DNA of 64,000 bases, taken from positions 62,001 to 126,000 of the forward strand of contig NZ_BAABHD010000014.1 in the NCBI RefSeq assembly GCF_039541915.1, read 5' to 3'. The notes beneath the pieces are model-generated. The model was not told the origin of the DNA. It saw nothing but the letters and a program-made list of their open reading frames with translations, and did no database searches. Each line of letters opens with the position of its first letter. The first letter of the stretch is position 1. The stretch comes from Nibrella saemangeumensis (GTDB lineage: Bacteria > Bacteroidota > Bacteroidia > Cytophagales > Spirosomataceae). Below are positions 8,403 through 16,158 of this stretch, one piece after another. The position numbers and the translations under genes are program-made.

Positions 8403-8981
8403 TTGCAGGATTCAGAACTAATAGCTGCATTACGGTCGGGCAGCGAGCCGGCCTTCCGAACCCTTGTCGAATCCTACCAGAATAGGGTGTACAACATGGC
8501 ATTGGTGATTGTACAGCAGGAAGAAGAAGCCGAAGATGTAGCGCAGGAGGTATTTATTGAAGTTTATCAGACAATAGACCGGTTTCGGGAAGAGTCCCGG
8601 CTGTCGACCTGGATCTACCGGATTACCACCTCCAAGGCGCTGGAACACCACCGGCGCCGGAAAGCCAAAAAGCGGTTTGCGTTTATCACCAGCCTGTTCG
8701 GGAGCGAAAACGAGGTATTGCATGAGCCGGCGGACTTTCACCATCCGGGCGTAGCGCTGGAAAATAAAGAACAGATGAAACTGCTTTTTGGGGCCATTGC
8801 CGCTCTGCCTGAGAGTCAGAAAGTGGCCTTTACGCTGCATTATCTCAACCAGGCAAGTTACCAGGAGGTGGCCGAGATTATGCAGAACACCGTGTCGGCG
8901 GTAGAGTCGCTGCTGCACCGGGCCAAACAGAATTTGCGTAAACAACTGAATACATACTATACGGAGTTTAATAAGCCATGA
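8403..8981 (+). CDS. ECF-type RNA polymerase sigma factor
   Basis: A 192-residue sigma-70 family factor of the ECF class. Region 2 is visible as AEDVAQEVFIEVYQTIDRF with the DNA-melting segment STWIYRITTSKALEHHRRRK. Region 4 is LPESQKVAFTLHYLNQASYQEVAEIMQNTVSAVESLLHRAK. The only sensible start is a TTG at 8403, because the nearest upstream ATG runs into a stop (ATGACCCTTAATTAA). A TTG start may keep translation low. It overlaps the next gene by the ATGA arrangement, so it should be cotranslated with its probable membrane partner. Confidence 0.9.
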   Translation: MQDSELIAALRSGSEPAFRTLVESYQNRVYNMALVIVQQEEEAEDVAQEVFIEVYQTIDRFREESRLSTWIYRITTSKALEHHRRRKAKKRFAFITSLFGSENEVLHEPADFHHPGVALENKEQMKLLFGAIAALPESQKVAFTLHYLNQASYQEVAEIMQNTVSAVESLLHRAKQNLRKQLNTYYTEFNKP

Positions 8982-9316
8982 ATCCATCAAACAATCCATC
9001 TGACCAACATGAATCCTGGGAAAACTGGTTTGACCAACTGAAAAAGATCGAACCAGCAAAGCCACGCCCATTTTTTTACACCCGCCTGCAAGCGCGGCTA
9101 AGCGCCCGGACAGAACCCTCGGCGGTGCTGCCCTGGTGGCTCCGCAATCCCGGCTACGCCCTGGGTGCCCTTTGCCTGCTGGTAGGCCTCAACGTGGCTG
9201 CAGCCGTGGCCAGCGACTGGGCGGCCGAGCGGGTGCCGGAAACAGACCAGTACACCTACGAGGAGTTTGCCTCCGAATATCAGTTAAACCGACAGGGACT
9301 GTATGCCGATGAATGA
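8978..9316 (+). CDS. Putative anti-sigma factor (single-pass membrane protein)
   Basis: A 112-residue protein with a cytosolic N-terminal half, one membrane helix at about residues 57-77 (ALGALCLLVGLNVAAAVA) and a short outer tail. The cytosolic stretch WENWFDQLKKIEPAKPRPFFYTRLQARL resembles Bacteroidota anti-sigma partners, with the Phe-Tyr-x-Arg-Leu segment seen before the membrane helix. There is no zinc-binding HxxxCxxC motif. The role is assigned mainly from position, as the second gene of an ECF operon. Confidence 0.65.
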   Translation: MNPSNNPSDQHESWENWFDQLKKIEPAKPRPFFYTRLQARLSARTEPSAVLPWWLRNPGYALGALCLLVGLNVAAAVASDWAAERVPETDQYTYEEFASEYQLNRQGLYADE

Positions 9317-9824
9317 GACGAAGCGGGACCGGCTGATGGTCGGTATTATTGTGGGGCTGGCACTGCTGAACCTGGCGCTGCTGGCCTGGATGTACCTGGC
9401 TCCCCAGCAGCAGAAGCGCCGGACCGACCGGAGGCTGTTTTTGTCGCAGGAGCTTAACTTCTCCGAAGAGCAGCGGAAACAGTACCGGACGCTCCGGGAG
9501 GAACATTTCAACGCTATCCGGCCCATGCTGGAAGAAATACACGAAAGCCGGAAGGCCTTTTTTCAGCAGATAAATGATACTACCCTGACGGATGCCCAAC
9601 TGCTGCAACAGGCCGAGCAACTGGAAATTAAACTGGCCCGTGTCGACGTAATGACGTTCCGGCATTTTCAGGAGGTGCGGCAACTCTGTACACCTGACCA
9701 ACGCGAAAAGCTGACGGAGGTGCTAGCCCGATTCCCGGCCCGCTGGTTTAGCGGACGCGCCGGTCAGGGGGGGCGCGGACACCGGCCCGGCGCTGATTCT
9801 GCCCGAACCGGACAAAAACAATAA
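9309..9824 (+). CDS. Spy/CpxP-like periplasmic protein (membrane-anchored)
   Basis: A 171-residue protein that begins inside the end of the previous gene (ATG at 9309; 9303 is also possible). It has an N-terminal membrane helix (LMVGIIVGLALLNLALLAWMYL), then a helical periplasmic part with two LTxxQ-like segments (LNFSEEQRKQY and CTPDQREKL), the signature of Spy/CpxP stress chaperones and metal sensors. The C-terminal tail is Gly/Arg-rich. In related ECF loci such proteins act as periplasmic sensors or chaperones; the ligand here is unknown. Confidence 0.7.
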   Translation: MNETKRDRLMVGIIVGLALLNLALLAWMYLAPQQQKRRTDRRLFLSQELNFSEEQRKQYRTLREEHFNAIRPMLEEIHESRKAFFQQINDTTLTDAQLLQQAEQLEIKLARVDVMTFRHFQEVRQLCTPDQREKLTEVLARFPARWFSGRAGQGGRGHRPGADSARTGQKQ

Positions 9825-9893
9825 ATTTTTAACCGTTTCCGAAGGTTTCGCCCCGGGTTGACACCTAAGGAAGCATATCTAAACAAAATACCG

Positions 9894-10256
9894 ATGAAAT
9901 CAGTCCTTTTTTTTAGCCTTTTGCTGGCCGGAACCGTTTCGTATGAAGGCTATGCCCAACAGACTCAGGCTCCGCAGACGGAGCAGCGTGGTGGTGGACA
10001 GCAGGGGCGCTTCCGTGATATGACCCCTGTGGAAGCCTCGGCCTTACCGGCTACCGTAACCAATTATGTTAAAGAAAAGTATCCAAAAGCCGAAATCCGG
10101 CGGGCGATGCAGGATACCGAGCAGAACTATCACGTGATGATAGCGGCAGATACCACCCGCAGACGGCTGGTTTTTGACGCCAAAGGCACGTTCAAAGAAG
10201 AAATGGCCATGCGCCCGATGGGCCAGGGTCGTGGCCAGCGTGGCAATCAGAAGTAA
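9894..10256 (+). CDS. Secreted PepSY-like small protein
   Basis: A 120-residue secreted protein; the ATG at 9894 gives a signal peptide (MKSVLFFSLLLAGTVSYEGYAQ), while a TTG at 9858 would bury it. The mature part includes LPATVTNYVKEKYPKAEIRRAMQDTEQNYHVMI, the pattern of PepSY-like or putative beta-lactamase-inhibitor-like domains of Bacteroidota. The ends are Gly/Gln/Arg-rich. It follows the Spy-like gene by 69 bases and precedes a hairpin and the outer-membrane receptor gene. Confidence 0.65.
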   Translation: MKSVLFFSLLLAGTVSYEGYAQQTQAPQTEQRGGGQQGRFRDMTPVEASALPATVTNYVKEKYPKAEIRRAMQDTEQNYHVMIAADTTRRRLVFDAKGTFKEEMAMRPMGQGRGQRGNQK

Positions 10257-10300
10257 GCTCAGACCGGTATCTGACTGATCAATGAAACAGTGTCCGGATG

Positions 10301-10329
10301 TCTCCTCCACCCAATCAGGGTGGAGGAGA
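10301..10329 (+). terminator. Strong hairpin after the sigma operon
   Basis: A perfect 12-bp stem (TCTCCTCCACCC, 10301-10312, with its complement at 10318-10329) closes a 5-nt loop. No U-tract follows, so it may be a weak terminator or an mRNA-stabilising end between the PepSY-like gene and the receptor gene. Confidence 0.45.
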
Positions 10330-10406
10330 TACCAGGCCGACCGCCCCCCCATTCATTACACTTCATCAACTCAACGTTTCCGTATTTTATTTTACCTTCT
10401 TAGCTG

Positions 10407-13325
10407 ATGTCCTTCCATATCCTGATCCAACTATCCCGAACCCGCCCCAGCCGCTTAACCCGGCTTACCGGCTGGCTGCTTGTCCTGGGCTTCTGCTGGG
10501 CGGCTTTGCCCGCCCAGGCGCAGAATCTTCAGTTGACCGGTAAGATCACCGACGCCAAACAGGAGCCCCTGATTGGTGTACCGGTCATTCTGTCAGCGCG
10601 GCAGGATACGACCCAGAAAAAATACGCCGTTACCGATACCAACGGGGTATTTGTATTTACCAGTCTGGCCCCCGGTGGGTACCGGCTGCGGGCCACATAT
10701 CTGGGTTTTCAGGAGTTCAGCCGGTTTGTGCGGCTCACGCAGGATGGACAGAATATAGGTACCCTGGTACTTCAGGAAGATGCCAAAACGCTACAGGAAG
10801 TAAAGGTGGTTGGCCGGCAGGCAACCGCGCAGCAGAAAGGGGATACGCTCCAGTTCAACGCCAACGCTTTTAAAGTAAATCAGGATGCTACCACCGAAGA
10901 CCTGGTGAAAAAGATGCCGGGCGTTACCGTAGAGAACGGTACCGTAAAGGCGCAGGGGGAAGATGTGCAGCAGGTGCTGATCGACGGGAAACCGTTCTTC
11001 GGCGACGACCCGACCGCGGCCCTGCGCAACCTGCCGGCCGAGGTAGTAGACAAAATAGAGGTATTCGACCGGCTCAGCGATCAGTCGCAGTTTACCGGCT
11101 TCAACGACGGCAATACTCAGAAGACCATCAATATCGTGACCAGGGGTGACCGGCAGCAGGGTACCTTCGGCCGGGTATACGGCGGGTACGGCACCGATGA
11201 TGTGTATTCCGGTGGTGGTAACGTCAACTTCTTCAAAGGAGCCCGGCGGTTATCCATCGTGGGCTTGTCCAATAACGTCAACCAGCAGAACTTCGCCAGC
11301 CAGGATCTCCTTGGCGTCAACAGTGGCGGAGGGGGTGGTGGCTTTGGTGGTCGGGGCGGTGGTGGCCGGGGTGGTGCCGGTGGCGGCCGCGGAGGTGGCG
11401 GTGGTGGTCCCCGGGGCGGGGGCGGTGGTGGCGGAGGTAACTTCGGGGGCGGTGGTGGCGGGGGAGATAACTTCCTGGTCGGCCAGCAGAACGGTATCAA
11501 CGGCACCAATTCTTTCGGGGTCAACTACGCCGACGACTGGGGCAAGAAGGTTACCTTCCGGGGTAGCTACTTTTTCAACAACAGCAACAACCGCAATACG
11601 CAGTCGGTGCTGCGGCAGTATTTCCTGGGCGAAAATACTACCCAGTTCTACAACGAAAATTCGGATAACAGCAGTACCAATCTCAACCACCGGATCGACG
11701 CCCGGATTGAATACAACATCAACCAGAACAATTCGCTGCTGATTACGCCCCGGCTGCGGTGGCAGAATTCCCGTTCCAACAGCGATGTGATGGGCCTGAC
11801 CTACCTGTCGGATACGCTCCGGCTCAACCAGACCAGCAACGATTACTTTGCCCGGAATACCGGCTATAATTTCTCGAACAACATCCTGTTCCGGCACCGG
11901 TTTGCCAAGCGCGGCCGTACCATGTCGGTCAACGTCGGCACCGACCTGTCGAACCGGGATAGCTACAGCACGCTGCTGTCGCTGAACCAGTATTTTACGC
12001 AGAATAATCGCATTGACCGCATTCAGCAGCGGACCACGGGTACGGCCCCCAGCTATCAGCTATCGACCAACATTGCCTACACCGAGCCGCTGAGCAAGGT
12101 GAGCCAGTTGCAGCTGAACTATAATGTATCGTACCGCAACAGCGAATCGGAGCGCGAGACCTACCGCTACGACCCGGTCTTCCTGAAATATAACCAACTG
12201 GATACGCTGCTGTCGAACACCTTCCTGAACGATTACGTGACCAACCAGGTAGGTGCCGGCTACAACTACCGGACGCCTAAAGTCGGCTTTACGGTCAACG
12301 TAAACGTGCAGCGGGCCGATCTGATCAGCGAGCAGGTGTTTCCCAGGGTAAACAATGTGCAGGCTGCGTTTACCAACGTGCTACCGTTTATGACGCTGGA
12401 CTACCGGCTCAGCAAAGACAGCCGGTTGCGGCTGTTTTACCGGACCAACACCCAGGCACCAGGGGTAACGCAGTTGCAGAACGTGATCGATAACTCCAAC
12501 CCCCTGTTCCTGACCGCCGGTAACCCGGACCTGAAGCAGGCCTACAGCCATAACTTCACGGCCCGCTACTCGCTGACCAAGCCGGTGCAGTCGCGTACGC
12601 TGTTTGTGCTGGTTGGCTCCAGCATGACCAACAACTACATCGGTAACTCCACCCTGATCAGCGATGGCACCGCTCAGTTGCCGAACGGAACCCTGATAGG
12701 TCAGGGTGTGCAGCTGTCGCGGCCGGTGAACCTGGATGGGCTATGGAATATGCGGTCGTTTGTCACCTACGGCGCTCCGCTGGGCTTTATCAAGAGTAAC
12801 CTAAGCATCAACTTCGGCGTCAACTACAGCCGGACACCAGGTCTGATCAACAACCGCATCAACTACGCCAACGGCTCGCTGTTCTCGCAGGGCGCGGTGC
12901 TGAGCAGCAACATCAGCCAGAAACTGGATTTTACGCTGACGTACACGTTCAACTACAACCAGATCAAGAACACGATCCAGCCGCAGTTAGACAATAACTA
13001 CTACTTCAGCGTGGCCTCGGCCCGTGTGAACTGGTTATTCGGCAAAGGCTTCCTGTTCCAGACTGACCTGACCAACCAGCAGTACCGGGGGCTGACGGGT
13101 GGTTTCAACCAGAACTTTACGCTCTGGAACGCATCGGTCGGCAAGAAATTCCTGAAAGATCAGCGGGGCGAAATCAAGGTTACGGGTTTCGATTTGTTGA
13201 AGCAAAACACCAGCATCAGCCGGTCGCTGACGGACACGTACGTAGAAGATACCCGCTCGCTGGTGCTGCAGCGGTACTTCATGATGACCTTTACGTACAC
13301 CCTGCGGCAGTTTAAAGTTGGATAA
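10407..13325 (+). CDS. Outer-membrane beta-barrel / TonB-dependent receptor with a Gly-rich insert
   Basis: A 972-residue outer-membrane protein with a signal peptide ending in AQAQ. Residues about 38-115 form a carboxypeptidase regulatory-like domain (LTGKITDAKQEPLIGVPVIL). A plug-like region follows (KKMPGVTVENGTVKAQGEDVQQVLIDGK), then a C-terminal outer-membrane beta-barrel of the OMP_b-brl family. Residues about 306-355 are an extreme Gly/Arg tract encoded by GGN codons. Related proteins occur beside ECF, Spy-like and PepSY-like genes, so the upstream operon may control it. The substrate is unknown. Confidence 0.85.
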   Translation: MSFHILIQLSRTRPSRLTRLTGWLLVLGFCWAALPAQAQNLQLTGKITDAKQEPLIGVPVILSARQDTTQKKYAVTDTNGVFVFTSLAPGGYRLRATYLGFQEFSRFVRLTQDGQNIGTLVLQEDAKTLQEVKVVGRQATAQQKGDTLQFNANAFKVNQDATTEDLVKKMPGVTVENGTVKAQGEDVQQVLIDGKPFFGDDPTAALRNLPAEVVDKIEVFDRLSDQSQFTGFNDGNTQKTINIVTRGDRQQGTFGRVYGGYGTDDVYSGGGNVNFFKGARRLSIVGLSNNVNQQNFASQDLLGVNSGGGGGGFGGRGGGGRGGAGGGRGGGGGGPRGGGGGGGGNFGGGGGGGDNFLVGQQNGINGTNSFGVNYADDWGKKVTFRGSYFFNNSNNRNTQSVLRQYFLGENTTQFYNENSDNSSTNLNHRIDARIEYNINQNNSLLITPRLRWQNSRSNSDVMGLTYLSDTLRLNQTSNDYFARNTGYNFSNNILFRHRFAKRGRTMSVNVGTDLSNRDSYSTLLSLNQYFTQNNRIDRIQQRTTGTAPSYQLSTNIAYTEPLSKVSQLQLNYNVSYRNSESERETYRYDPVFLKYNQLDTLLSNTFLNDYVTNQVGAGYNYRTPKVGFTVNVNVQRADLISEQVFPRVNNVQAAFTNVLPFMTLDYRLSKDSRLRLFYRTNTQAPGVTQLQNVIDNSNPLFLTAGNPDLKQAYSHNFTARYSLTKPVQSRTLFVLVGSSMTNNYIGNSTLISDGTAQLPNGTLIGQGVQLSRPVNLDGLWNMRSFVTYGAPLGFIKSNLSINFGVNYSRTPGLINNRINYANGSLFSQGAVLSSNISQKLDFTLTYTFNYNQIKNTIQPQLDNNYYFSVASARVNWLFGKGFLFQTDLTNQQYRGLTGGFNQNFTLWNASVGKKFLKDQRGEIKVTGFDLLKQNTSISRSLTDTYVEDTRSLVLQRYFMMTFTYTLRQFKVG
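11325..11470 (+). repeat. Gly-rich low-complexity tract inside the receptor gene
   Basis: About 145 bases of imperfect GGN/CGN codons encode a run of about 48 residues that is almost all Gly with scattered Arg, Phe, Ala and Pro. It lies after the plug-like region and before the main barrel, so it should form a long flexible loop. Confidence 0.85.
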
Positions 13326-13328
13326 GGA

Positions 13329-13336
13329 TATCTTTG
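13329..13336 (+). promoter_or_regulatory. Predicted -7 element (TATCTTTG) before the family 2 glycosyltransferase
   Basis: Exact TAnnTTTG match 18 bases before the ATG at 13355, just after the stop of the receptor gene. The -33 element is not clear. Confidence 0.35.
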
Positions 13337-13354
13337 TGCATCGTATGCTGATGT

Positions 13355-14269
13355 ATGAAGCTGTCCATTATTCTGATCAATTACAACTCCAGTGACTTCA
13401 CCCTCCGGTGCGTAGCCTCCATCCGGGAGCAGACCCGGGTGCCGGACTATGAACTGATCATCGTCGATAACAATTCGCAGCCGGACGATTTCGCCCGGCT
13501 GCAGCCGTTGGCCGGTGAGCCAGCGGTGACGCTGGTTCGCAGCCGTCTGAACCTGGGCTTTGCCGGCGGCAATATGCTGGGCGTACAGGCCGCCAGCCCG
13601 AATGCGGCCTATTATTTTTTCCTGAATAACGACTGTCAGTTGCTGACCGATGTCTGCGGCCGGCTATACGAGTACATGGAGCAGCACCCCGACGTGGGCG
13701 TTTGCGTGCCGCAGATGTACAATGAAGCGGGTGAACGACAGCATTCCTTCAGCTATTTTCCGACGCCGGGGGTAAAGCTGGTCGGCCACGGAGCTATGCG
13801 GCTGTTCCGGCCCGACGGGTATCCTTCGCTGAAAACGGCGTACGAAATGCCGGTACGGGTGCCGGTGGTGTCGGGGAGCGCCATGTTTGTGCGGGCGACG
13901 GCGTTTGCGGAAGTCGGCGGATTCGATACGGTGTATTTCCTGTACTGCGAGGAAGAAGATTTATGCAAGCGGCTGGCTCAGCGGGGGCACCCGGCGGTGC
14001 TGGTGCCCGATGCCCGATTCGTGCATTACAGTGGAGGCAGCACCCGGCGTAACCTGAATATTGAGAAGGAGTTTTACATTTCGCTGTTTCACTATTACCG
14101 CAAGTTCCACAGCTGGCCGGCGCGGCTGCTGTTGCGGCTGTTCTTCTTTCTGAAAACGATCCGTAAAGTAAACCGGGACCGGATGTATGCCCCCCTGGCT
14201 TTTTTTATTCTGCGCGGCAGCCCCGTTCGTGACAGCCTGCGCTATAAACAAAACATAGCCCGACATTAA
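13355..14269 (+). CDS. Family 2 glycosyltransferase (rhamnosyltransferase-like)
   Basis: A 304-residue GT-A enzyme without signal peptide. It starts with the nucleotide-sugar motif SIILINYNSSDFTLRCVASI and VDNNS, then has an acidic donor-binding segment (FLNNDCQLLTD) and the late motif VSGSAMFVRATAFAEVGGFD followed by EEEDLCKRLAQRGH. These are typical of the WbbL-like GT2 subgroup that adds rhamnose or related sugars to lipid-linked glycans. The C-terminal end is basic and may lie at the membrane. The sugar donor cannot be set from sequence. Confidence 0.9.
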   Translation: MKLSIILINYNSSDFTLRCVASIREQTRVPDYELIIVDNNSQPDDFARLQPLAGEPAVTLVRSRLNLGFAGGNMLGVQAASPNAAYYFFLNNDCQLLTDVCGRLYEYMEQHPDVGVCVPQMYNEAGERQHSFSYFPTPGVKLVGHGAMRLFRPDGYPSLKTAYEMPVRVPVVSGSAMFVRATAFAEVGGFDTVYFLYCEEEDLCKRLAQRGHPAVLVPDARFVHYSGGSTRRNLNIEKEFYISLFHYYRKFHSWPARLLLRLFFFLKTIRKVNRDRMYAPLAFFILRGSPVRDSLRYKQNIARH

Positions 14270-14347
14270 CCAAACTTTCGGGTGAGAATGCCAGTTCATT
14301 ACTAGACGGTCATTGGTTTGGTGCCACGGCCGAAAATAGATGAACGC

Positions 14348-15985
14348 ATGAAATTACCTCAATTATATATTTTTCTGCTCGGGCTGCTTGCGGTTACAGC
14401 CTGCGACAAGGTTACGAAATCCGGCACGTTTTTAGGGGATGACAATGGCCCCGGCGAATATCTGGAAACCTGGGTAGACTCGACCCGCATAAAAAAAGAT
14501 CTCCCCAAGATCAACGACGAGAAGGTCGCTCCGGACCTGTACGCCTTTTACCGAAACCGGGATTTTAGCCCGGCCTGGAACCGAAACACTGCTGAGGAAT
14601 TGCTGGGCGTACTTCAGACGGTAGACCAGGAAGGGTTTAACCCCGAGGCTTATCCAATCCAGGAACTCCGCACCCTGCTGGACTCAGCCAGCAGCGACCG
14701 GGCGACGGACTCCACCGTAGCCAGTCTGGATATTTTGCTGTCGGCATCGTACCTCAAACTGGCCGAGATGATGGCTACCGGCAAAGTAAATCCGGGCAAG
14801 TTCTCGGATTCGTGGCACATCAAACCGGAGTCTCCCGACACCCTGTATACGCATCTGGAAGCGGCCGTGGGTGGACAGGGCCAGGTCAACGCGTCGCTGG
14901 ATTCGTTTCGGCCGCGTTTTGCCCAGTACGAGAAACTGAAGCAGCACCTGAAAGCCTACCGCAAAATTATGGACCAGGGCGGCTGGCCCCAAACCGCAAA
15001 AGGTCCTGCTCTGCGGCCGGGTGCTACCGACCAGCGCCTGACGACGATCCGCCAGCGGCTTTACATGACGGGCGATTTGGAGACCCCGCCGGATCAGTGG
15101 CAGCAGCCAACGCGCTACGACTCGGCGCTGGTGCGGGCGGTCAACCGCTATCAGGCCCGAAATGGTCTGGTGGTGGAGCCGGCCATTACCGACTCTATGG
15201 TGGCCAGCATGAACGTGCCGGTGGAGACCCGTCTGAAGCAGATTCTGCTGAATCTGGACCGCACCCGCTGGTTTGCCTCCAGCGAGATGCCGCCAACCTA
15301 CGTATTTGTGAACGTGCCGGAGTATAAGCTCCGGGTGATGGAAGGTGGAAACGAGGTCCGGGAGATGAAAGTGGTGGTCGGTAAAGACCTGAACGCTACC
15401 CCTATCTTCAGCGACATGATTGAATACGTGGAGTTTTCGCCGTACTGGAATGTGCCCGAGAGCATTGCCGAGGAGGAACTCTGGCCGAAGATAAAGGCTG
15501 ATCCGGGCTACCTGAGCCGGCAGCATATGGAAATCCTGAACGGTTGGGATAAGAACGCGAAGGTAGTCAACCCGAGTCAGGTGAACTGGAGCAATCTGAA
15601 GACTTACCGCATTCGTCAGAAGCCGGGACCCTGGAACGCCCTGGGCCGGGTGAAGTTTATGTTCCCCAACGAACACGCCATCTACCTGCACGACACGCCG
15701 GACAAACACATTTTTGACGAGACCCAGCGGGCCTTCAGCCACGGCTGTATCCGCGTAGAGGACCCTGTCTGGCTGGGTGACTGGCTTCTTCCCCAACTCA
15801 ACGAGCAACAGGTAACGCAGAAGATGAACGGCAGCCGGAATGAATCTGTGCGGCTGGCAAAAAAAGTACCCGTCTTCATCTTTTACCTGACCGCCTTTGA
15901 GGACGACGAAGGCCGACTCAACTTCCGCGAAGACCTCTACGAACTGGATAAGCAGCTTACCTCGGAGTTCGACAGCGTGATTTAA
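14348..15985 (+). CDS. L,D-transpeptidase lipoprotein (YcbB/LdtD-like)
   Basis: A 545-residue cell-envelope L,D-transpeptidase that makes 3-3 cross-links or attaches proteins in peptidoglycan. The ATG at 14348 gives a lipoprotein signal with lipobox LLAVTAC. An N-terminal scaffold and a peptidoglycan-binding-like region (RYDSALVRAVNRYQARNGL, about residues 252-270) precede the YkuD domain. The catalytic motif is SHGCIRVEDP with Cys467, and the upstream HD pair is in YLHDTPDKHIF. The length and order match the YcbB subgroup. A strong bidirectional terminator follows. Confidence 0.9.
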   Translation: MKLPQLYIFLLGLLAVTACDKVTKSGTFLGDDNGPGEYLETWVDSTRIKKDLPKINDEKVAPDLYAFYRNRDFSPAWNRNTAEELLGVLQTVDQEGFNPEAYPIQELRTLLDSASSDRATDSTVASLDILLSASYLKLAEMMATGKVNPGKFSDSWHIKPESPDTLYTHLEAAVGGQGQVNASLDSFRPRFAQYEKLKQHLKAYRKIMDQGGWPQTAKGPALRPGATDQRLTTIRQRLYMTGDLETPPDQWQQPTRYDSALVRAVNRYQARNGLVVEPAITDSMVASMNVPVETRLKQILLNLDRTRWFASSEMPPTYVFVNVPEYKLRVMEGGNEVREMKVVVGKDLNATPIFSDMIEYVEFSPYWNVPESIAEEELWPKIKADPGYLSRQHMEILNGWDKNAKVVNPSQVNWSNLKTYRIRQKPGPWNALGRVKFMFPNEHAIYLHDTPDKHIFDETQRAFSHGCIRVEDPVWLGDWLLPQLNEQQVTQKMNGSRNESVRLAKKVPVFIFYLTAFEDDEGRLNFREDLYELDKQLTSEFDSVI

Positions 15986-16031
15986 GGCCCAGCGGCCTTG
16001 CAATCCGCTTCCGCCTGGTAACGTCAAACAC

Positions 16032-16063
16032 AAAAAAGCCGGAGCAACAACTCCGGCTTTTTT
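16032..16063. terminator. Bidirectional intrinsic terminator
   Basis: AAAAAA, a 7-bp stem GCCGGAG/CTCCGGC with a 6-nt loop, then TTTTTT. The symmetrical A and T tracts let it end transcription of the L,D-transpeptidase gene from the left and of the SusD gene from the right. Confidence 0.9.
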
Positions 16064-16158
16064 AGTCATACAATCCAACTAAAACAATCCTCAATAAATT
16101 TATGGCTTAGAAAGCCCGTTGTCGCCTATCAAGACAGCAGGATAACGCCGGCGGCTAC

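Noticed and set aside
11117..11524. Proline-rich open frame opposite the Gly-rich tract
   Set aside because: The poly-Pro peptide is only the antisense reading of GGN codons in the receptor gene.
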